From Sphingobium sp. EM0848 (lineage in GTDB: Bacteria; Pseudomonadota; Alphaproteobacteria; Sphingomonadales; Sphingomonadaceae): DNA of 64,000 bases. Positions 1 to 6,800 of this stretch are shown piece by piece. The stretch is taken from NCBI RefSeq assembly GCF_013375555.1, contig NZ_JABXWB010000002.1, positions 1 through 64,000 of the forward strand. Direction: 5' to 3'. How positions within the stretch are numbered: the first letter of the stretch is position 1; each line of letters starts with the position of its first letter. Both the position numbers and the translations under genes were made by a program. Below the pieces are notes generated by a model, which did no database searches, had not been told where the DNA came from, and saw only the letters and a program-made list of their open reading frames with translations.

Positions 1-546
1 ATGTACGATCCAACATCGATCCTCGCCCAATTGCTGGAGGCGGCACCCGCCCGCCTTGAGACGGTTCCGCAGGGCCAGGGCATATACGCGCTCTACGATC
101 ATGAGGGCCATGCGCGCTACATTGGCATTACCGCCAAATGCCTGACCGACAGGATTTTCAAGCGCCATGTGGGCGGTGATAACAACAGCCACAAATTTTC
201 GACCGTCTACAATGCTGGCCGGATGTTTCACGCTCGCAAGGCAGCGGCCTCCTGCCCGAGGGATGGCAAAATCGCCAAGGAATTGCGCCGTCTCTTCGTC
301 AGGGAACATTGCCGTGCGGTAGCGATTGCGCTTCCTGGCCTTTCTTGGGCCGAGCTGCTTTCGCTTGAAGCCAATGTCCTGGCAGCGGTCCCTGCAGACG
401 CGAAGCGTTGGAATGATGCCCGCGTGCTCAGCGCCGCTGAACCTATAGATCAGCTCAATGCCTTTCTGGCGACGATTGAATGGCCGCCTGAAAAGCACTT
501 GGCCGTCAATCGGCAGGCAGAGCGTTGGCAATCTCTTGCGCGTTAG
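1..546 (+). CDS. GIY-YIG nuclease-like protein
   Basis: A 181-residue protein whose N-terminal half carries a GIY-YIG-type fold: GIYALYD at about residues 27-33, RYIGIT at about 39-44, then an RIFKRH helix and a later LEANVL that could supply the conserved acidic residue. GIY-YIG domains cut one DNA strand in homing, repair and restriction enzymes. No second domain is obvious, so the target is unknown. The ATG is the first base of the window, so the true start could lie upstream. The next gene is convergent. Nuclease activity is inferred from the motif only. Confidence 0.7.
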   Translation: MYDPTSILAQLLEAAPARLETVPQGQGIYALYDHEGHARYIGITAKCLTDRIFKRHVGGDNNSHKFSTVYNAGRMFHARKAAASCPRDGKIAKELRRLFVREHCRAVAIALPGLSWAELLSLEANVLAAVPADAKRWNDARVLSAAEPIDQLNAFLATIEWPPEKHLAVNRQAERWQSLAR

Positions 547-652
547 GCGGGAACCGCGCGGCAGGGATCGCCACCCGAATGGGCTGAGACTTGGAAAGCC
601 AAGGCTCAGGGCGAAGCCTAGAGCCCGGTCCGGCATCGCCGGAGCCGCCCCT

Positions 653-1174
653 TCAGCTCTTAACGGTTCGCCGAAAATTACCGAGAACGGAGCACAGCTT
701 CCGACTTTTGCGTTTCAGATCGGTAAGACGTTCTTCCGCTTCGGCTTGTTCGAAAAGCAGCATCAGGCGTTCAGCCTGCTGTCCGCGGATCGAGACATGG
801 CGCAAGATCACGATCCATTTGCCGGTTCGCTCAAGCGCGATCTTCGCCTGACCATGCGCAAGAAACGACCGTAGGCCCTCGAGCGCGCGGAGATCCGAAA
901 GGGCCTTAGCGGCCGCCTTGCCTTCCTTAGCAAAAATGCCTTCTTCCTCAATGAGCTTGCTGAGATCGTCGAACCGCTGACCGATCAAATGCCGCAACCG
1001 TACTGCCTCCCCTCTGCCCGGGATGGCCTTGAGAAGGAGGAGCGTTTCGGTGACGGCAGCTTCTGCCGCCGAGAAATGCTGCAGACATGCGCCGCGCCAC
1101 GCGTTCACATCGTGGATCGCCTGGTTCCACAACGGATCGTCGTTCACAATCTCGATCGGGGCGTCTTCATCCAT
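653..1174 (-). CDS. Hypothetical protein with HEPN-like Rx4H motif
   Basis: A 173-residue, mostly helical, charged protein. The segment RSFLAHG at residues 102-108 fits the R-x4-H signature of HEPN domains, which are often RNases in toxin-antitoxin and defence systems; the RNxxAH type is the commonest form. No nucleotidyltransferase (MNT) partner lies next to it, which is unusual for a HEPN toxin. It is convergent with the GIY-YIG gene. The start has no strong Shine-Dalgarno sequence. The HEPN assignment is an inference from one motif and the helical character; the gene itself looks real from length and composition. Confidence 0.6.
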   Translation of the reverse strand: MDEDAPIEIVNDDPLWNQAIHDVNAWRGACLQHFSAAEAAVTETLLLLKAIPGRGEAVRLRHLIGQRFDDLSKLIEEEGIFAKEGKAAAKALSDLRALEGLRSFLAHGQAKIALERTGKWIVILRHVSIRGQQAERLMLLFEQAEAEERLTDLKRKSRKLCSVLGNFRRTVKS

Positions 1175-1274
1175 GAAGAGCGCCTAGCGCCGCTGTCTTT
1201 ATTTTCGTTGAATCGAACACCACGCCGCGCGCCGTCTCGGCAAAACGTGAGCCCATAGACTCCCGGTGAAGCAG

Positions 1275-1439
1275 TCAGGAAAAGGGGTCGAACTCGGCCA
1301 CCAAGGCAACGCTGCCGTCCGCATCCTCCGCGGTGATGACCCCATATTGCTGCCCGATCGCGATGACGAAGGTGACCACCATGAGGCTGCGCGAGAGACT
1401 GAAGGCGTGACGACGAGCGGTTGCAATGTCGGTGAACAT
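1275..1439 (-). CDS. Small 54-residue membrane-associated protein
   Basis: The ATG at 1439 has a good AGGAG site about 8 bases upstream, which decides this start over longer upstream starts in the same frame. The product has one hydrophobic stretch (SLMVVTFVIAIGQQYGVI, residues about 18-35) and an acidic tail ending in EFDPFS. It may be a single-pass membrane peptide. I do not recognise the family. It sits alone between the HEPN-like gene and the thermonuclease-like gene. Confidence 0.5.
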   Translation of the reverse strand: MFTDIATARRHAFSLSRSLMVVTFVIAIGQQYGVITAEDADGSVALVAEFDPFS

Positions 1440-1706
1440 GTCGGGGCTCCTTTGCGCGCCGGCGGGTCCGTCCCGCTCGACTGGCGCCCGACGTGTCCGG
1501 CCGGCGGCCGCGATCACTTTTTTGGCGCAGCCCAAAAAGCCGTAGCGCAGCGACCGGACCCCCTTGCGGGTTGATCGTAAAAGGCCGGCCGGACCAAGGA
1601 TCGCGCCTGATTGAGAGCGGGTGGACCCGCCGGCCAGGCCCCATGATCCCGCCGATTTTTGCTCGGCGGTCACCCCCGCCCCGCCGGTCTGACTGATGGC
1701 ATACCC

Positions 1707-2177
1707 ATGACAAGCACGAGCCTCTCGGATAGCGTCGCCGCGATGCTGTTCGCACTCCTGCTTGCCGCCACCGTCATTCCCGATGGCCAGGTCTTCACCT
1801 GCACGCCGACGCGCGTCTGGGATGGAGATGGGCCGATCTGGTGCCGTGAAGGCATGCATGTCCGTCTCGCCGGAATTGCCGCCCGAGAGATGGACGGGAG
1901 TTGCCGGCCAGGTCAGCCCTGCCCCGAGGCAAGCGCCCTCGCCGCCCGTGATGCTCTTGTTAACCTGCTCGGCGACGCACAGGGGCGCACCAGCACGAGC
2001 CACATTCTGGTCGATGGTCCCACCATGCGCTGCCTTTCAACCGGCAACGCGCGCGGCAACAGGACCGGCGCCTGGTGCGCCGCGCCCTCTATCGGCGACC
2101 TGAGCTGCGCCATGATCCGCACCGGCACCGTGCTGCGCTGGGATCGCTATGCCCAAGGGCGATGCCGATCCCGCTGA
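1707..2177 (+). CDS. Secreted thermonuclease-like (SNase fold) protein, degenerate active site
   Basis: A 156-residue protein from the ATG at 1707, beginning with a hydrophobic signal-like stretch (MLFALLLAATVIP). The SNase-type core follows: RVWDGDGPIWC, then VRLAGIAAREMDG. In classical thermonucleases the latter reads RLxGIDAPE; here the catalytic Asp and the Pro are replaced (IAARE), and the C-terminal RYGR-like segment is RYAQGR at the very end. Several cysteines suggest a disulphide-bonded periplasmic form. Activity is therefore doubtful. A second, intact family member lies at 31148-31498. Confidence 0.7.
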   Translation: MTSTSLSDSVAAMLFALLLAATVIPDGQVFTCTPTRVWDGDGPIWCREGMHVRLAGIAAREMDGSCRPGQPCPEASALAARDALVNLLGDAQGRTSTSHILVDGPTMRCLSTGNARGNRTGAWCAAPSIGDLSCAMIRTGTVLRWDRYAQGRCRSR

Positions 2178-2185
2178 TCCGCTTG

Positions 2186-2238
2186 CCTCCTTTCCCGCCT
2201 GAGCAGGAAAGGAGGCCCGGCGGCGACGCCGCCGGGCC
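2186..2238. terminator. Tandem hairpins between convergent genes
   Basis: Two perfect hairpins lie back to back: arms 2186-2195/2206-2215 (10 bp), then 2214-2224/2228-2238 (11 bp, 3-base loop). They sit between the 3' ends of the thermonuclease-like gene and ssb, so they probably end transcription from both sides. There is no clear T-run. Confidence 0.6.
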
Positions 2239-2252
2239 TGATGGGACCGATT

Positions 2253-2660
2253 TCAGAAAGGGATTTCATCGTCCTCGGGCTCATGGCCGCCGCCTGCATT
2301 GTCGTTCGCCTTGGCGCGGGTGAGGAAGGTCACTTCATCGGCGATGATCTCGACGCCGTAACGCTCGATATTCTCGTTGTCGGTCCAGCGGGTGTAGTGA
2401 ATGCGGCCCCGGACCATGACCTTCATGCCCTTGTCGACATACTGCTCGACCGTCTTGCCGACCCCGTTGAAGCAGGTGATCCGGTGCCATTCGGTGTCCT
2501 CGAGCCGACGGTTATTGTCGTCGCGGAGGACCTTGCCGTTGCTGTCGCGCTTCGGGCGCGAGGTGGCGAGGCTGAAATGCGTGATACGGGTGCCGCCCTG
2601 AGTGGTGCGGGCTTCGGGCGTGGCGCCGACATTGCCGGCGAGGATGACGAGATTCTGCAT
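2253..2660 (-). CDS. ssb: Single-stranded DNA-binding protein
   Basis: A 135-residue SSB with one OB fold: it starts MQNLVILAGNVGATPEAR, has the TEWHRITCFN strand, the KGMKVMVRGRIHYTRW segment, and ends in the acidic tip EPEDDEIPF that binds partner proteins in bacterial SSBs. It coats single-stranded DNA in replication, repair and plasmid entry. The ATG at 2660 has an AAGGA site upstream. It is shorter than chromosomal SSBs (about 170 residues), mainly in the linker, as is common for plasmid copies. A structured leader (2764-2805) precedes it. Confidence 0.92.
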   Translation of the reverse strand: MQNLVILAGNVGATPEARTTQGGTRITHFSLATSRPKRDSNGKVLRDDNNRRLEDTEWHRITCFNGVGKTVEQYVDKGMKVMVRGRIHYTRWTDNENIERYGVEIIADEVTFLTRAKANDNAGGGHEPEDDEIPF

Positions 2661-2763
2661 GGCTGGAGTTCCTTCGAACTGGGTCCAAGGGACCGTCCCT
2701 TCGACTGATCCCCGGCCAAGGCGGACAGGACGGATCATCCACCGGCAGGCGCAGCGCCGGAAA

Positions 2764-2805
2764 ACCCCGAGACAAGGGGTGGTGCGGGCAGCCGTGGCAC
2801 ACGGC
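2764..2805 (-). promoter_or_regulatory. Structured leader motif upstream of ssb
   Basis: Read on the minus strand this is a GC-rich hairpin, then TGCCCGCACC, then a second hairpin (ACCCC/GGGGT) whose loop contains TTGTC. The same arrangement with different stem bases occurs at 4895-4945 in front of the DUF2493 gene. It lies about 100 bases before the ssb start. It could be an RNA regulatory element. The rest of the 435-base gap 2661-3095 shows no convincing gene. Confidence 0.4.
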
Positions 2806-3095
2806 AACTCGGCCCGAAGGCTCGCGGGTTGGATGGGCCGGGCGGCCGACTTAGGGGTCAGATGAGGAGAAGGACGGATCGTCGCTTGGCCGTGCCAGGA
2901 ACCCCTCCATGGTAATCATGGGCATCCCCGACCTATAGCGCCACGCCGGTCCAACACCTTGGCGAACGTCAGGCTCGTCTTTGCCCCACCCGCCGCCTCA
3001 AGCCGCCCGGCATAACCGACCATGTTCCGCGCCGCCGTCCGGCGGAAGCCAAACCATGGCATGCCCATGCGAAGGGGACGGGCAAGGCGAACCGG

Positions 3096-3731
3096 TTACC
3101 GCGCCGGCATCGGCAGGTTCAGTCCGGCCGCCACGGCATCGAGGAGCGAGCCAGTCGCGCGCAGCACGGCCGCGAAGTCGCAAACATAACCATCCGCCAC
3201 CAACGCGTCGATGCGATGCGCAGCATAGGCGGGACCGAGGCTTGTAAGCAAATCGACGAGAATACGGCCCGGGGTGGGCAGGCCAAGCCGCCGTGCCTCG
3301 TCGAGGGCGACGAGAAGGTCGTGACGAATATCGTGCGCGACCTCATCGTGCGACCAGCCCCGGCTCATAAGATAGGCTTTGAGCCCCAGCTCGCAGGATA
3401 TCGCTAGCAGGTGCAGCGCGGGGGCAAGGGAAACGGTAGCGCCGAGACGTGCCCCGCCGTGAAACTCGCGCGCGCGATCAAGGAACATCAAGGCGGTTTG
3501 CCGATCGCCGGGCTCCGCCAGTCTCTCGATCGCGCGCCAGCGGTATGGCGACAGCTGGCTGAGCCACGCTGGGCCGGCCTGGTTGCGCAACTGGCGCAGG
3601 CAGGCACCATCGGCCTCTTCTACATCGCGGCCGGTCGACCACAAGAACAGCAGCTTCGCTTTCCAGCAGCGGCCACGCGCCGTGCGAAAAGCAAGGAGCG
3701 CGCGCGCCGTGGGGTGATCGGGCATGAACAT
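3096..3731 (-). CDS. Conserved hypothetical, helical protein (possibly HEPN-like)
   Basis: A 211-residue protein. The start at 3731 is chosen because GGAGG lies 8 bases upstream. The middle (SCELGLKAYLMSRGW followed by HDIRHDLLVALDEARRLGL) resembles the helical HEPN/SAV2148-like segment often seen as ELALKAxLL...HDLxxL. It has no signal peptide or membrane segment. The function is unknown. It sits between ssb and the DUF2493 gene on the same strand, a typical plasmid accessory position. Confidence 0.55.
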   Translation of the reverse strand: MFMPDHPTARALLAFRTARGRCWKAKLLFLWSTGRDVEEADGACLRQLRNQAGPAWLSQLSPYRWRAIERLAEPGDRQTALMFLDRAREFHGGARLGATVSLAPALHLLAISCELGLKAYLMSRGWSHDEVAHDIRHDLLVALDEARRLGLPTPGRILVDLLTSLGPAYAAHRIDALVADGYVCDFAAVLRATGSLLDAVAAGLNLPMPAR

Positions 3732-3811
3732 GATGCAAACCTCCGGGAAAACGGGATGCACCCGCCCTGCCCTCCTCCCCTCCGGCATCGCAGCATTTTG
3801 AACCGGGGAAA

Positions 3812-3835
3812 GCCGGCCGCCGGAAGGCGGCCGGC
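3812..3835. terminator. GC-rich hairpin after the DUF2493 gene
   Basis: A perfect 10-bp stem (GCCGGCCGCC / GGCGGCCGGC) with a GGAA loop lies just downstream of the stop of the minus-strand DUF2493 gene. It is probably a terminator or mRNA-stabilising hairpin. Confidence 0.5.
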
Positions 3836-3843
3836 GCTGCGGA

Positions 3844-4785
3844 TCAGCCGCAGGGTCGCGACGCTGGTGGCGTGCCAAGCGGTCCGCGGCGATCGACGAC
3901 GTGGATGCCGCGCGCCTTGGCCTCGATCACCAGCCTTTCGGTGACACCATTGCCTTGGAAGGCGATGACGTAGCGCGGCTTGACCGAAAGCATCTGCTCA
4001 TTGCGGCGGAACCCGGCGCGATCGCCGAGCTTGCGATCGAGTCCGAACCGCAGCTGCTGGATACCGTTCTGCTCGGCCCAAGACGCGGCCAAGCGCTCAA
4101 TGCCCTTCATGTCACCGCCATGAACGAGATACATGTCGCCCACCCGCTCGCGGACGGCATTGAGCGTTCGCAGCAGGTTATCTGCGAACTGCTTGGCTTC
4201 GTCGTCGCTGGCGAAACGCAGCCGCCCGCCGGCGAAGATCACGGGCGTGCCATGGACCATATTGGCATCGCGCACCCGGTCTCGTCGCGCCTGGAGATAG
4301 GACCGGCCATCGACGATCGCCGCAGTCGTGCCGAGCGAAATGCGGTTGCCCGACGCTGGCACCCAGGAACGGCCCGTCTCGTGCAGATAATGACGGGCTG
4401 CCGTGTCACGCATCGTCTCATAGGCCTCGGCGGACTGCTCGATCTTGCGGGCGAGATCGATTTTGTCCTCGAGGTCGGCGGTCGCGACTTCTGAGCCATC
4501 TTGCTCGGCGAGCAGAAGCCGAATCTCGTCCGTCAGCCGGTCGATCATCTGGTGCTTCTTGGCGGCGGCGCGGTGGAAGAGATTGACCAGGCCCCAGCCC
4601 AGATCCTCGATGTCGCGTTCGAGCGCGCTGAAGGGAAAAAGCGCGAAAAGATCGCTCCAGACAGCGCTGACGGTTTGTTCCATGGCTTCGGCGGGGGGCG
4701 GCGCCTCTAAGGTGCGCGGGTCGCCAGTGTGATCAAGATGACCGAGTTCGAGGGCGGAGAGTATCGCCGAGAGAGTGCTGGTCAT
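3844..4785 (-). CDS. DUF2493 (YspA-type SLOG fold) protein
   Basis: A 313-residue protein from the ATG at 4785 (AAAGG upstream). The N-terminal two thirds are helical and charged. The C-terminal part, from about residue 185, is a Rossmann-like SLOG domain: PVIFAGGR, YLVHGGDMKGIERLAASWAE, a stretch of basic residues, then VIAFQGNGVTERLVIEAKARGI. DUF2493/SLOG domains are thought to bind nucleotide-derived ligands; such genes are common on alphaproteobacterial plasmids. The substrate is unknown. It shares its leader type with ssb. Confidence 0.75.
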   Translation of the reverse strand: MTSTLSAILSALELGHLDHTGDPRTLEAPPPAEAMEQTVSAVWSDLFALFPFSALERDIEDLGWGLVNLFHRAAAKKHQMIDRLTDEIRLLLAEQDGSEVATADLEDKIDLARKIEQSAEAYETMRDTAARHYLHETGRSWVPASGNRISLGTTAAIVDGRSYLQARRDRVRDANMVHGTPVIFAGGRLRFASDDEAKQFADNLLRTLNAVRERVGDMYLVHGGDMKGIERLAASWAEQNGIQQLRFGLDRKLGDRAGFRRNEQMLSVKPRYVIAFQGNGVTERLVIEAKARGIHVVDRRGPLGTPPASRPCG

Positions 4786-4894
4786 GAGCTTTGCCTTTCG
4801 TTCCACTTGGGACCGGCGGCCCATCCGCCGGATGCGCAGCCTCCGGGCCATCGAAGGAAGCGGCGGCGGCACCGCCGGGCAAAGCCCAAGGGAA

Positions 4895-4945
4895 ACCCGG
4901 GACAATGCCGGGTGGTGCGGGCAGGCGCGCGAGCGCCAACACGGC
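4895..4945 (-). promoter_or_regulatory. Structured leader motif upstream of the DUF2493 gene
   Basis: This is the second copy of the motif at 2764-2805. On the minus strand it has a first GC hairpin, the conserved TGCCCGCACC, and then ACCCGG/CCGGGT closing a loop that again contains TTGTC. The stems differ in sequence but pair in both copies, as expected of a conserved RNA structure. Confidence 0.4.
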
Positions 4946-5328
4946 CGGATTGGCCCCGGGTTGCGGCCGCCAGCGCGATGGCCCAAGCATGCGCATCCTC
5001 TGGCGAAGGGCTGAGGCCTCATGGAATCAGGTAGCGTCGCCTTTCCAGCGATCGCATAAAATCTCAGATGTTGAATCTCGTGACATCATGATCGACGCGT
5101 CCCGAACAGCAAAGTTTGGGACGCCGCCGTGGTTCGCAGGCTTAGCGGCGAAGGTGGGCTTCTTGCGGAAGCGGACGTCGAGGCGCATCCGGCATTTGGT
5201 GCGATCAACGAACAGACGGACTTGTTGAGCGCCGCAGACACGGCGGCCGAGCAGGACCAGTTGACCGGGCCAGCAAGGCGACTACGGTTTCCCCAGCGGC
5301 ATAGAACGCACTGCTAAGAGGAAATTAG
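4946..5328. other. Gap without a recognisable gene
   Basis: Between the DUF2493 leader and the EcsC gene I see only short open frames with no family resemblance or ribosome sites, and no clear repeats. It probably holds the divergent promoters of the two genes. Confidence 0.4.
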
Positions 5329-6261
5329 ATGATTGCATTATCGCCGTATGAGCGAAAAGCGTTGATTGCTATAGAGGAATGGAAAAGTCCTGAGCACAGT
5401 TTTTTCAGTCGCGCCATGAACTATGTTGATATTCCTTTGGATTTCGTCGGCGACTTTGTTCTCAAAACACCTTGGTTAGGCGATGCTCTTCAGAAATCTG
5501 TGAAGGGGGTACTTTCAGTTGCGAACGACACTGCGCAATACACAGTTCGGTCTAGGGCCATCATTGCGGAGTTTAGTGCGGCAGGTCATCAGGTTTCCAC
5601 CCTACAGGATATTCGGAGCCTCGATCTTGAAGACGTGGACACCATGGTTGGATGGCTCTCTGCAAAGTATAAGGCCCTGGCAGCAGCAGAGGGAGTAGGC
5701 ACAGGCCTCATGGGTGCGCCTGGGATCGCGATTGATGTCCCCGCGCTGCTGAGTATCAATTTTCGGGCGATTGGCGAGTTTGCGACATACTACGGGTTCG
5801 AGATCGGGCGACAAGAGGAGAGAATCTTCGCCCTTGCGATCTTGCATTACGCGGCCTCCCCGAAAGATGCGTCAAAGGGACTGCTGATGGCTGAGATTGC
5901 AAAAGTCACAAAGCAGGCAGCATCGAAAAAGACTTGGGAAAAGCTCAACCAAAGTGCCTTGGTAAAAATAGTCGAGGCAATAGCCACCAAGATCGGAATT
6001 AAACTAACCAAAGGGAAGCTTGCGCAAAGCATTCCCCTTGTGGGAGCAGGGGTGGGCGGGAGCTTTAATGCTTATTTCACGGCGAAGGTCTGTGACGCGG
6101 CCTATTATTATTATAGAGAGCGATTTATCAAAGACAAAGAGCGTCGACAGAAAGAAAGCTCGCCTCAATCGGTCATGCAGTCGGGTTCAAACGACGAAAT
6201 TGAGGATGCGGAATTCACAGAAGTGGAGGTTGAAAATGTGGGCTCAAGCAAAGCAGACTAG
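5329..6261 (+). CDS. EcsC family protein
   Basis: A 310-residue protein preceded by GAGGAAATTAG. EcsC features include the start LSPYERKALIAIEEWK, a central Gly/Ala-rich segment (AEGVGTGLMGAPGIAIDVPALLSINFRAIGEFATYYGF) and a second glycine-rich helix (SIPLVGAGVGGSFNAYF). The acidic C-terminus (DEIEDAEFTEVEVENVG) is probably disordered. EcsC proteins are found across bacteria and often sit near defence or secretion genes; their role is not established. Its base composition is more AT-rich than its neighbours, suggesting separate acquisition. Confidence 0.8.
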   Translation: MIALSPYERKALIAIEEWKSPEHSFFSRAMNYVDIPLDFVGDFVLKTPWLGDALQKSVKGVLSVANDTAQYTVRSRAIIAEFSAAGHQVSTLQDIRSLDLEDVDTMVGWLSAKYKALAAAEGVGTGLMGAPGIAIDVPALLSINFRAIGEFATYYGFEIGRQEERIFALAILHYAASPKDASKGLLMAEIAKVTKQAASKKTWEKLNQSALVKIVEAIATKIGIKLTKGKLAQSIPLVGAGVGGSFNAYFTAKVCDAAYYYYRERFIKDKERRQKESSPQSVMQSGSNDEIEDAEFTEVEVENVGSSKAD

Positions 6262-6324
6262 TATGCTGCCCTTGTTAAATCGTTTCGTGGTGCGGCCTAA
6301 GAACGCTGTTCATGCAGAAGCCGA

Positions 6325-6615
6325 TCACTGCCCGGTAATCGCTACTTCCTCCAAAATGGCCTGGGTGAGCAGGGGCGAAGATCTGACAAGCTGCTGCAGT
6401 TCACGTATCGCACCATCTTCTAGCCCATGCGCATATTCACCGTCTGCCCAAGGACGACCGATGTGACCGGGAGAAGGTACGAAAAAACATATCGCACCGC
6501 TGTCGTTAGTCAAAATTTGCACACCATAATGTGCGAGCCTTTCCATAAGGAGACTGGCAAGCGTCTTGTGCGTTTCTGCGCTTTGTCCGAAGTTGTTCAC
6601 GTTCTGTTTACTCAT
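6325..6615 (-). CDS. Small hypothetical protein
   Basis: A protein of about 96 residues if it starts at MSKQN (6615); an in-frame extension to 6723 is possible because no start has a strong ribosome site. It contains LLMERLAHYGVQILTNDSGA and a C-terminal helix (LTQAILEEVAIT). It is convergent with the EcsC gene. I do not recognise the family and see no membrane segment. Confidence 0.45.
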   Translation of the reverse strand: MSKQNVNNFGQSAETHKTLASLLMERLAHYGVQILTNDSGAICFFVPSPGHIGRPWADGEYAHGLEDGAIRELQQLVRSSPLLTQAILEEVAITGQ

Positions 6616-6753
6616 TGATTCTGCACCAATATCTTCTCCGCTGGATCTGAATAGGCGGCGCGACAAATTTGGACGCAGCAGAATTCTTCCGAGCCCCTGT
6701 CCAATGCTCGGCATTCCCATCACACCCCGAGAGCAAAGCGGGCAAGCAAACGA

Positions 6754-6782
6754 AAGGGCGCGCCGAAACCGCCGCGCCCTTC
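6754..6782 (-). terminator. Terminator of the autotransporter gene
   Basis: A 9-10 bp GC-rich stem (AAGGGCGCG / CGCGCCCTT) lies 20-50 bases beyond the stop of the autotransporter. Read on the minus strand it is followed by a short T-containing stretch, consistent with a rho-independent terminator. Confidence 0.6.
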
Positions 6783-6800
6783 CTTTGTTAGTGCGTTGTG

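Noticed and set aside
5129..5317. A 62-codon open frame before the EcsC gene
   Set aside because: It has no ribosome site and no recognisable domain; the stretch probably carries promoters only.
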